From an uncultured Lysobacterales bacterium (lineage in GTDB: Bacteria; Pseudomonadota; Gammaproteobacteria; Xanthomonadales; SZUA-36), in NCBI GenBank assembly GCA_937995275.1, contig CALKKN010000153.1, positions 1 to 5,871 of the forward strand: 5,871 nucleotides of DNA, written 5' to 3'. A model generated the notes under the pieces. It made no database searches and was not told the DNA's origin. It was given only the letters and a program-made list of their open reading frames with translations. This document shows positions 1 through 5,587 of the stretch, in pieces (within the stretch, counting starts at the first letter, position 1; each line of letters opens with the position of its first letter). The translations under genes were made by a program, and so were the position numbers.

Positions 1-552
1 GAGGAAAAACAGATCGCTGCGGGTGTTGGTGACGTACTGCAGCCCGGTGCCCGGAATCGCCTCCAGCGCCGGGGGGCCGTCGAGCAGCACCAGCACGGTT
101 GGCTCGTAGCTGATGATCAGCGGCAGCGGCGGCGACTCGGGCTTGCGCGGCGGCATGGCGGCGGCCACCTCCGGCCACTCGGAGCCGACCTGCAGGGTCA
201 GGAAGTCGCGCGGCAACTCGGTGGCGACCCACCAGTCCCCGCTGGCGAGCATGTTGTTGCGCAGCCAACTGCCGTCGTCCAGCAGGTACCAGGTCCCGCT
301 GGTGCGGTCATGGAACACGGCCCAGTCCGTGTTAACCACGAACTCGAGTTCAGTACCCGCGATCTGCACCGCGGCCGGGGGGCCGTCGATCAGCATCAGC
401 CGCGTGGGCTGCTCGGAGACGACGATGCGCGGCGGATCGAAATTCAGCCGCGCCTGAACTTCCGGCCCTTCCGCGGCAGCCACCGGAACGGTCGCCAGCG
501 AGCCCCAGACGGCGGCAACGATCCAGGATGCACGAAGGAGTTTTCTGCCCAT
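1..552 (-). CDS. Secreted repeat protein of unknown function (C-terminus outside window)
   Basis: The reading frame is open from an ATG at 552 to the window edge, giving 184 residues with no stop, so the gene is cut by the window. The N-terminus is a typical Sec signal peptide: basic start (MGRKLLR), hydrophobic core about residues 8-24, and an Ala-rich cleavage region near residue 27, so the mature protein should be periplasmic or exported. The mature part has two copies of a module about 102 residues apart. Copy 1 starts near P49 and copy 2 near P151; both carry a PT-x-L-x-L-x-DGPPA core, then I-x-GT-x-L, V-x-NT and a Phe. Copy 1 continues with an aromatic stretch (WYLLDDGSW, residues 88-96; GDWW, 105-108) and a Pro-rich linker (134-144). 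From memory this resembles proteobacterial hypothetical proteins labelled carbohydrate-binding family V/XII; that link is tentative. It follows the exporter genes on the same strand after 89 bases. The ribosome binding site is weak. Confidence 0.8.
   Translation of the reverse strand, partial: MGRKLLRASWIVAAVWGSLATVPVAAAEGPEVQARLNFDPPRIVVSEQPTRLMLIDGPPAAVQIAGTELEFVVNTDWAVFHDRTSGTWYLLDDGSWLRNNMLASGDWWVATELPRDFLTLQVGSEWPEVAAAMPPRKPESPPLPLIISYEPTVLVLLDGPPALEAIPGTGLQYVTNTRSDLFFL
69..94. repeat. Direct DNA repeat, copy encoding second DGPPA motif
   Basis: These 26 bases match 375-400 with two mismatches (positions 84 and 90). The copies are 306 bases, or 102 codons, apart and in the same frame of the secreted protein, so the DNA repeat reflects an internal protein duplication rather than a mobile element. 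Confidence 0.75.
375..400. repeat. Direct DNA repeat, copy encoding first DGPPA motif
   Basis: Partner of the repeat at 69-94. It encodes the LIDGPPA part of the first module (about residues 52-60) of the secreted repeat protein. Outside this core the two modules have diverged much more at the DNA level. Confidence 0.75.
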
Positions 553-641
553 ACTCGTAATTCGACGTCGTGTGCGCGGAGGAGGGGTACAGTAGCAGTT
601 CAGTCCGAACCCGGCTACCCGTGCCACGCCCTGCCCGGGCG
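553..641 (-). promoter_or_regulatory. 89-base intergenic spacer, possible weak promoter or dyad
   Basis: This is the only real gap in the window and lies between the second permease and the secreted repeat protein. It holds a small inverted repeat GTTC-N5-GAAC (598-610), the palindromes GCCCGGGC (633-640) and CGACGTCG (563-570), and a poor extended -10 candidate (TGC-TACTGT read on the minus strand, about 589-597) without a good -35 box. No hairpin followed by a T run is visible, so the upstream transcript may simply read through. Whether it holds a promoter is undecided. Confidence 0.25.
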
Positions 642-1841
642 CTACTGCTCGCGCAGTGCCTCTGAGACCGGCTGCCGCGCGGCGCGCACGGCGGGAAACA
701 GGCCGCCGAACAGGCCGATGATCAGCGCAAAGGCGACCCCCTGAACCAATAGCCTGGCCGATACGTCAAAGGCAAACGCCACCTGGCTGAAGCTCGACCA
801 GTTCAGTGTCGCGGCGCGGTAACCGTCAAAAGCCGCCCAGGCCAGCAGGGCCCCGATGGCGCCGCCCACCACGGCCAGCAGCAGCGATTCGATCAACACC
901 GAGACGATGACCGGACCGGAATGAAACCCCAGGGCCCGCAGCGTCGCGATCTCCTTGCCCCGCGCCGAGACAGCCGTATACATGGTGTTGAGCGCACCAA
1001 AGGTGGCTCCCAGGCCCATGATGACGGCGATCAGGGTGCCGAGGCCGGTTATCAGGTTATGCAGGATGGCTGATTGCTCGGCATAGTAGTCCGACTCGCG
1101 CATCGACTTCACGTTCAGGCGCGGATCGCTGGTCAGGGCGTCCTTGAACTCCCCGAACGCCTCCGGCGTCTCGAGTTTGGCATAGACCGCCTGGTAGGAG
1201 TTGCCGCGCTGATACGCCGGCTGCAGCACCAGCGCATCGACCCAGATTTCCGTTTCAGCCAGGCCGCCGCCGGCCTCGAAAATGCCCACCACGGGCCACT
1301 GCTTGTTGGCGACCGTGAGGCTGGATCCGATGTCCAGCCCTTCGAACTCGAGATTCGCCCCGATGCCGACCACGACCTCGTTGCGGCCCCACTCGAACAT
1401 CCGGCCCTCGACCAGGCGGAAGTTGTCGCGGACCAGCGGCGCCTGGGGAGTCACGCCCCGGAGGGGCACGTTGGCGTCGGAGCCGGTGCTCTTTTTCTGC
1501 AGGTTGATGATGACGAACAACTCCGGCGAGGCCAGCGAACCGCCCTGGCCCCGCGCCAGGCCGGGCGCCTCCGCAATGATGCGTGCATCGTCGCCCACCA
1601 CGAAACTCATCATCTCCGAGGTCGCCCCGCTGCGTAGCACGATTGCGTTCTCGGGCGACGAGGATTTCTCCATGGTCCTCAGGATGCCTTGCGCGATCGA
1701 CAGCACGCTGACCATCACGGCCACCACCCCGGCGATACCGATAATGGCCGTCACGGACGACCCGATGCGCTGCGGCAGGCTCCGCAGGTTGAACAGCGCG
1801 ATCGAGAGGATCTGCGAAAGCCAGTTGAACAGCCCGGCCAT
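642..1841 (-). CDS. ABC transporter permease, MacB/FtsX family (second of pair)
   Basis: A 399-residue inner-membrane permease with the usual four-helix MacB/LolC/FtsX layout. TM1 is about residues 28-52. A periplasmic domain of about 200 residues (MacB_PCD type) follows, then TM2 at 263-289, TM3 at 312-338 and TM4 at 364-385. After TM2 comes the cytoplasmic motif ARGKEIATLRALGF (293-306), which in this family contacts the ATPase. The end, GLFPAVRAARQPVSEALRE (380-398), is the classic family C-terminus. Members of this family do not form a wide channel; they transmit ATPase movement to the periplasmic side (mechanotransmission), either extracting lipoproteins or driving substrates into a TolC channel. 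Here it probably pairs with the other permease gene and the separate ATPase. The ATG start has a strong AGGAGG six bases upstream. It is the last gene of the tight cluster; the substrate is unknown. Confidence 0.95.
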   Translation of the reverse strand: MAGLFNWLSQILSIALFNLRSLPQRIGSSVTAIIGIAGVVAVMVSVLSIAQGILRTMEKSSSPENAIVLRSGATSEMMSFVVGDDARIIAEAPGLARGQGGSLASPELFVIINLQKKSTGSDANVPLRGVTPQAPLVRDNFRLVEGRMFEWGRNEVVVGIGANLEFEGLDIGSSLTVANKQWPVVGIFEAGGGLAETEIWVDALVLQPAYQRGNSYQAVYAKLETPEAFGEFKDALTSDPRLNVKSMRESDYYAEQSAILHNLITGLGTLIAVIMGLGATFGALNTMYTAVSARGKEIATLRALGFHSGPVIVSVLIESLLLAVVGGAIGALLAWAAFDGYRAATLNWSSFSQVAFAFDVSARLLVQGVAFALIIGLFGGLFPAVRAARQPVSEALREQ

Positions 1842-1844
1842 GCG

Positions 1845-2996
1845 CTACCTCCTCAGGGCGTCTGCTATCCGCAGGCGCCCGGCCTGGAGGGCCGGCAGAA
1901 TGCCCGCCACGAAGGCCATCATCACGATCAGCAGCACGCCCACGAGCAGGTCCCGGTCAGGAATGTAGAACACCGGCAGCGAACCGCCGGTCGGGTCGCC
2001 CATTGACACCAGCAGCCAACCGAGAAACAGCCCGATCCCACCGCCGATGGCCGTCAGCAGGAAACATTCTCCAAGGACCAGTCCGAGCACACCGCCGTCG
2101 GTGAAACCCATCGCCTTGAGCACGGCCAGCTCGTTGGTGCGTTCCCGTACCGCGTACGCCATGGTGTTGCCGGCCACGATCAGGATCGTAAAAAAGACAG
2201 CTGCCACGATGGACGTGATGATCAGGCCCACGTCGCCGATCTGGTCGGCGAATCCCTGCAGGAACGCGCCCTCCGCCTCGGTCTTGGTTTCGTACTGGGA
2301 ATTGGCGAACACCGCGTCCACGGCCGCGGCCATTTCCGCGGCGCGCTCCGGGTCGGCGATGCGCACCGTGTACCAGCCCACCAGCCCCTCGCCGAACTGG
2401 CGCGATTCGTCGAAAAAATCGTACCGGAACAGGAACATCGTCGTGTCCGTGCCCCGCTCGGCTCCGTCGTAGATGCCCACCAGGTCGAATTCCCAGGTGC
2501 TTTCGCCGCCCTTGCGGGGCCAGATCGTGGCATTGATCGGGATGCGGTCACCGACCTTCCAGCCGAATCGCTCGGCAATCTGGCGTCCGGCGATCGCGCC
2601 GCTGCGCGTGCTCAGCCAGGCTTTGCGCTCGGCGTCGCCGAGCAGGATCTCCGGATACATCGCCAGGTACTCTTCGGGATCGACCGGCATCTGCGGAAAG
2701 AAGTTGGTGGGTTTCTGGTAAACCCCCCCGAACCAGGTTTGATATACCGCGTCCACCACGCCCTCGACCTGTTCGATGCGCTTCTCATGAGCCACCGGCA
2801 GCAACTGGATGATCGAAACCTTGTGGCGGACGATCAGGCGGTCGAGCCCCGCCACGTCGATGCCCTGGCTGAAGCCCTGCCGGATAGCCCCGAGGTAGCC
2901 GAACAGCATGAACGCCACCAGGATCGACAGCATGGTCAGCACCGAACGCATCTTTTTGCGCTTCAGGTTGGTCCAGACCAGGTAGAAGAATTTCAC
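1845..2996 (-). CDS. ABC transporter permease, MacB/FtsX family (first of pair)
   Basis: A 383-residue permease with the same layout as its downstream neighbour but clearly divergent from it, which points to a heterodimer rather than a recent duplication. A basic N-terminus (NLKRKKMRS, residues 10-18) precedes TM1 (about 18-38). A periplasmic domain follows, then TM2 (256-280), the cytoplasmic coupling motif VRERTNELAVLKAMGF (283-298), TM3 (about 303-330) and TM4 (350-370). The C-terminus GILPALQAGRLRIADALRR is typical of the family. The start is GTG: an in-frame TGA lies only three codons upstream and the next Met is residue 16, inside the conserved N-terminal region, so GTG is the only sensible choice. 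The gene lies 9 bases after the ATPase and 3 bases before the second permease. Confidence 0.94.
   Translation of the reverse strand: MKFFYLVWTNLKRKKMRSVLTMLSILVAFMLFGYLGAIRQGFSQGIDVAGLDRLIVRHKVSIIQLLPVAHEKRIEQVEGVVDAVYQTWFGGVYQKPTNFFPQMPVDPEEYLAMYPEILLGDAERKAWLSTRSGAIAGRQIAERFGWKVGDRIPINATIWPRKGGESTWEFDLVGIYDGAERGTDTTMFLFRYDFFDESRQFGEGLVGWYTVRIADPERAAEMAAAVDAVFANSQYETKTEAEGAFLQGFADQIGDVGLIITSIVAAVFFTILIVAGNTMAYAVRERTNELAVLKAMGFTDGGVLGLVLGECFLLTAIGGGIGLFLGWLLVSMGDPTGGSLPVFYIPDRDLLVGVLLIVMMAFVAGILPALQAGRLRIADALRR
1847..1853 (-). promoter_or_regulatory. Strong ribosome binding site overlapping upstream stop
   Basis: On the minus strand the sequence reads AGGAGGT, and its last T is the first base of the TAG stop of the preceding permease. 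AGGAGG ends six bases before the ATG at 1841, an ideal spacing. It fixes the start of the second permease and suggests translational coupling between the two permeases. Confidence 0.85.
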
Positions 2997-3003
2997 GCCC
3001 GCG

Positions 3004-3008
3004 CCTCA
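3004..3008 (-). promoter_or_regulatory. Ribosome binding site formed with ATPase stop codon
   Basis: The minus strand reads TGAGG, in which TGA is the ATPase stop codon and GAGG serves as Shine-Dalgarno seven bases before the GTG start at 2996. This supports the GTG start and coupled translation of ATPase and permease. Confidence 0.7.
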
Positions 3009-3719
3009 GGCGACGAGATCTTCGGGTTCGGTCGTCAGCCGGCCCTTGTTCAGGTAGAGCGTGCGCGAAGCGCGGGCGGCGGCGTGGATGTCGTGGGTCA
3101 CCATCACGATGGTTTTGCCCTGCTCCCGGTTGAGCTCCTGCAGCAGTTCGAGGACTTCATCGCCCGACTTGCGATCGAGGTCGCCGGTCGGCTCGTCGCA
3201 CAACAGCAGCGTCGGGTCCGTGACGATCGCCCGCGCGATGCCGACCCGCTGCTGCTCGCCGCCGGACAGGGTGCGGGGATAATGGCCGGTGCGGTGGGAC
3301 AGACCCACGATATCCAGCGCGATCGCGGCGCGTCTCCGGCGTTCCCCGCGGGAAAGGTGGGTGAGCAGCAGCGGCAGTTCGACGTTTTTCTGCGCGCTCA
3401 ACATCGGCATCAGGTTGTAGAACTGGAACACCAGCCCGACGTGCCGGGCGCGCCATGCGGCCAGGCGGCGGTCCGACATCTGGTCGATGCGCTCGCCCCC
3501 GACTTCCACGGCTCCCTGGCTGGGCCGGTCCAGGCCGCCGATGAGATTCAGTAACGTGGACTTGCCCGACCCCGAGGGGCCCATCAGCGCCAGGAACTCC
3601 CCCTGCGGGATCTGCAGGTCGAGTCCGCCGAGAACATGGATTTCCTCGCTGCCCCGTTTGAAGACCTTGTCGACGTTGCTAACGCTGACCAGGTCCGGTC
3701 CGGTCGCTGGTACCTTCAT
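3006..3719 (-). CDS. ABC transporter ATP-binding protein, MacB/LolD type
   Basis: A 237-residue stand-alone ATPase, normal length for the LolD/MacB nucleotide-binding family. All catalytic motifs are intact: Walker A GPSGSGKST (47-55), Q-loop Gln99, signature LSGGEQ (151-156), Walker B LLLCDEP (171-177) with catalytic Glu176, D-loop GDLD (179-182) and H-loop His209. The Q-loop context VFQFYNLMP and the signature context SGGEQQRVGIARAI are typical of this exporter subfamily rather than of importers. It should dimerise in the cytoplasm and drive the two FtsX-type permeases encoded next. The ATG start follows the adaptor stop (TAA) with one base between (TAACATG); its own Shine-Dalgarno is weak, so it probably depends on ribosomes finishing the adaptor gene. 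In MacB the same domain is fused to the permease; here it is separate, as in LolCDE and DevABC. Confidence 0.97.
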   Translation of the reverse strand: MKVPATGPDLVSVSNVDKVFKRGSEEIHVLGGLDLQIPQGEFLALMGPSGSGKSTLLNLIGGLDRPSQGAVEVGGERIDQMSDRRLAAWRARHVGLVFQFYNLMPMLSAQKNVELPLLLTHLSRGERRRRAAIALDIVGLSHRTGHYPRTLSGGEQQRVGIARAIVTDPTLLLCDEPTGDLDRKSGDEVLELLQELNREQGKTIVMVTHDIHAAARASRTLYLNKGRLTTEPEDLVA

Positions 3720-3720
3720 G

Positions 3721-4944
3721 TTATTTTTCCCGCACAGCCATGCCGTCCGCCAGGTCCGGCGGCCCTTCGACCACCACCGATTCCCCCGGCGCCAGCCCGC
3801 TGGTAACCCGCACGGAGCCGCCCGGCCCCGGCTCCGTAGCCACCGCCCGGCGCTCCACCCTGCCCTCTTTGACGATCAGCAGGTAGTCGCGCCCCTGGTC
3901 GCGCCGGACTGCGGCAGCGGGCACCGACAACCCGGCGGCCCGCGGCGTGTCGGGCGCCTCGCCCGCGGCCTCCTGGAAGGCCACCTTAACACCCATGTCC
4001 GGCAGAATGCGGGGATCGAGTTCGTCGAAACCGACACGCACCTCCACGGTAGCCCGTTGACGGTCCGCGGTCGGGATGATGGCGATAACGTGACAGGGAA
4101 TTCTCCAGTCCGGGTAGGCGTCCAGGGTCGCGGCCACCGCCTGTCCCGGCCCCACGCGGTTGATGTAGGCCTCGTTGACATCGATCTCGATCTCCAGCGA
4201 GGACATGTCGACGATCGTTCCGATACCCGTGCGGGTGAAGCCGCCGCCGGCGGACACCGGCGAAATCATTTCGCCCGGCTGAGCGTTTTTGGCCACGACG
4301 ATCCCGGCGAAGGGCGCGCGAATGATGCTGTCTTCGAGCTGCTGACCGTAGATGTCCACCTGCCGCTCGGCGACCTCGATGTCGGCCTGCTTGCGCGCCA
4401 GCTGCGCCTCCAGGGACCTGGCCAGCGCCCGGGCGCGGTCCAGTTCCGCGTCGCTCGCGAGTTGTTTTTCGACCAGGCGTTCCGTCCGCTCCAGATTCAG
4501 CTGCGCCTCGGTCAGCAGGGCTTCCGTCTCTGCCGCACCCCGCTGCGCCGATACCCGCTGCGCTTCCGTCAGCGCCAGGGACGGACGGATGTTGGAGTCG
4601 TCGAGCCTGGCCAGCACCTGGCCCTCTTCGACTTCCATGCCTTCCTCGATCAGGACTTCGGTTACGCGACCGGTGAACTTGGAGGAAACGGTGGCCTGCC
4701 GGCGCGCCGTGACGTAACCCGATGCGTTCAGAACGGTACCCGAAGCGCCGGCGGTGTCGCCGCCTGCTGTTTCACGCACGACGGCCGTCCGTACCTCCAC
4801 GGCACTCGCCGGCCAGAGGAAGTAGACCAGGGCCGCCACGATAGCGGCAGCCACGAGCACCCACAGCGCGTAGCGGGCGGTCCGGACGGGAGCGTGTTCC
4901 GGCCGCCGCTCAATCCGCAATTCGTCGAGAGATGGCCGGTTCAA
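3721..4944 (-). CDS. Periplasmic adaptor (membrane fusion protein), MacA/HlyD type
   Basis: A 407-residue adaptor linking an inner-membrane ABC exporter to an outer-membrane channel. A cytoplasmic tail of about 24 residues precedes a single membrane anchor (about 25-44, ending FLWP). The first half of a lipoyl-like domain follows (about 76-115, SGYVTARRQ to LARLDDS), then a Glu/Arg/Ala-rich coiled-coil hairpin (about 122-203), the second lipoyl half beginning SIIRAPFAGIVVAKN, a beta-barrel domain and a membrane-proximal domain ending LADGMAVREK. The hairpin holds R153-x3-L157-x6-S164, the spacing of the TolC-docking motif of AcrA-type adaptors. The start is TTG: an in-frame TGA lies nine codons upstream with no ATG or GTG between, and a GAGG sits eight bases before the TTG. 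It lies 10 bases after the methyltransferase-like gene and one base before the ATPase. No symbol is given because MacA, DevB and HlyD relatives cannot be told apart by eye. Confidence 0.93.
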   Translation of the reverse strand: MNRPSLDELRIERRPEHAPVRTARYALWVLVAAAIVAALVYFLWPASAVEVRTAVVRETAGGDTAGASGTVLNASGYVTARRQATVSSKFTGRVTEVLIEEGMEVEEGQVLARLDDSNIRPSLALTEAQRVSAQRGAAETEALLTEAQLNLERTERLVEKQLASDAELDRARALARSLEAQLARKQADIEVAERQVDIYGQQLEDSIIRAPFAGIVVAKNAQPGEMISPVSAGGGFTRTGIGTIVDMSSLEIEIDVNEAYINRVGPGQAVAATLDAYPDWRIPCHVIAIIPTADRQRATVEVRVGFDELDPRILPDMGVKVAFQEAAGEAPDTPRAAGLSVPAAAVRRDQGRDYLLIVKEGRVERRAVATEPGPGGSVRVTSGLAPGESVVVEGPPDLADGMAVREK

Positions 4945-4952
4945 GCGGGTAG

Positions 4953-4957
4953 CCTCA
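4953..4957 (-). promoter_or_regulatory. Ribosome binding site formed with upstream stop codon
   Basis: The minus strand reads TGAGG; TGA ends the methyltransferase-like gene and GAGG lies eight bases before the TTG start of the adaptor at 4944. It is the main support for that rare start codon. Confidence 0.65.
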
Positions 4958-5587
4958 GACTCGGGTCTTCAGCAGCATCTCGAGCTTGCCGTCCGACAGC
5001 AGCAGCCCCCGCTCGAATGCAAAGCAGTTCAGCATCTCGTGCATTTCGATCTGCGAGTGGGGGTGATGACCCATCTGCGCTCCCAGTCGTTTGCGCAAAC
5101 AGAACGTGCTGCGATCCTCGACGCCGTACCGGATGTTCTCCAGCCGAACGGCGAGATGATGGACACCGAAGCCATGAGCGCGGGTTCCGGTATGCAGCCA
5201 CGGGCGCAGGGCCGAATTGAAGGCGCGCAGCGCCGGGTCGTCGAGGTAGCACAGGAAATCCCAGAACAGGCACAGGTCGATCTTGGTGCCGGCGGCAAAG
5301 CGCAGGTGTTCCTCGAAACCGTGCCGCAGCTCGGTCTCGGACAGGTCCTGCTGGTTCCTGACGAACGGCTCGCCGAACAGGTCGACGAAATGCAGGCGGC
5401 ACTTGAACTGCGCGAAGAAGTCGACCGTCTCCGGCAAGGCCGTGCCGATTTCGAGCACGCTCAGGCGATGATTGACGTCGCGCAGCTGGAACAGGGACGC
5501 GAACAGCGTGCTCTGTTGGCGCGACAGGATGGGGCCGACCCGCGCGCGGCCCGGAACCGGCTCGAGATTTAGCGCCGCCTCGCTCAA
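4955..5587 (-). CDS. Degenerate class I methyltransferase-like protein, function unknown
   Basis: A 210-residue protein, probably cytosolic: no signal peptide or membrane helix is visible. The pattern resembles a Rossmann-type class I SAM methyltransferase: a beta strand with motif-I-like RLSVLEIGTALPETVDFF (41-58), a second strand ending in acidic D69 (LHFVDLF), and a later strand DLCLFWDFLCYLDDP (104-118) where motif IV would lie. However, motif I keeps only one glycine (E46-I-G48-T-A-L-P) instead of the E/D-x-G-x-G-x-G loop, so SAM binding is doubtful. The C-terminal third has a His-rich stretch (GHHPHSQIEMHE, 173-184). The start is TTG in a TTGA overlap with the bactofilin stop; an in-frame TAA lies upstream and no ATG or GTG comes between, while the next Met is residue 172. 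Its position between bactofilin and exporter genes suggests a role in the same process. I am sure it is a gene, much less sure of the fold. Confidence 0.6.
   Translation of the reverse strand: MSEAALNLEPVPGRARVGPILSRQQSTLFASLFQLRDVNHRLSVLEIGTALPETVDFFAQFKCRLHFVDLFGEPFVRNQQDLSETELRHGFEEHLRFAAGTKIDLCLFWDFLCYLDDPALRAFNSALRPWLHTGTRAHGFGVHHLAVRLENIRYGVEDRSTFCLRKRLGAQMGHHPHSQIEMHEMLNCFAFERGLLLSDGKLEMLLKTRV

Noticed and set aside
69..400. Direct DNA repeat as sign of a mobile element
   Set aside because: The copies are in frame, 102 codons apart, and match an internal protein module; no terminal inverted repeats or transposase are present.
113..744. Plus-strand frames opposite the secreted repeat protein
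   Set aside because: The minus-strand frame has a signal peptide and internal protein repeats, which frames on the other strand cannot explain.
1074..1968. Overlapping plus-strand open frames (1074-1637, 1282-1968)
   Set aside because: Both are antisense to the second permease, whose helices and family motifs are unmistakable.
2739..3554. Open frame of 271 codons on the plus strand
   Set aside because: It crosses the junction of permease and ATPase on the opposite strand and has a low-complexity composition with no domain; a shadow of GC-rich codons.
642..4944. Naming the exporter MacAB (macrolide efflux) or LolCDE (lipoprotein release)
   Set aside because: MacB is a fused protein and LolCDE has no adaptor. 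The substrate cannot be read from the sequence, so neither name is justified.
3487..5220. Open frame of 577 codons on the plus strand
   Set aside because: It lies antisense to the ATPase, the whole adaptor and part of the methyltransferase-like gene, all of which have clear motifs. Its product is Arg/Pro/His-rich without any recognisable domain, as expected for a shadow frame in GC-rich DNA.
4941..5402. Minus-strand open frame of 153 codons inside the methyltransferase-like gene
   Set aside because: The product is rich in Arg, Pro and Ala with no fold pattern, and runs in another frame of a better supported gene.
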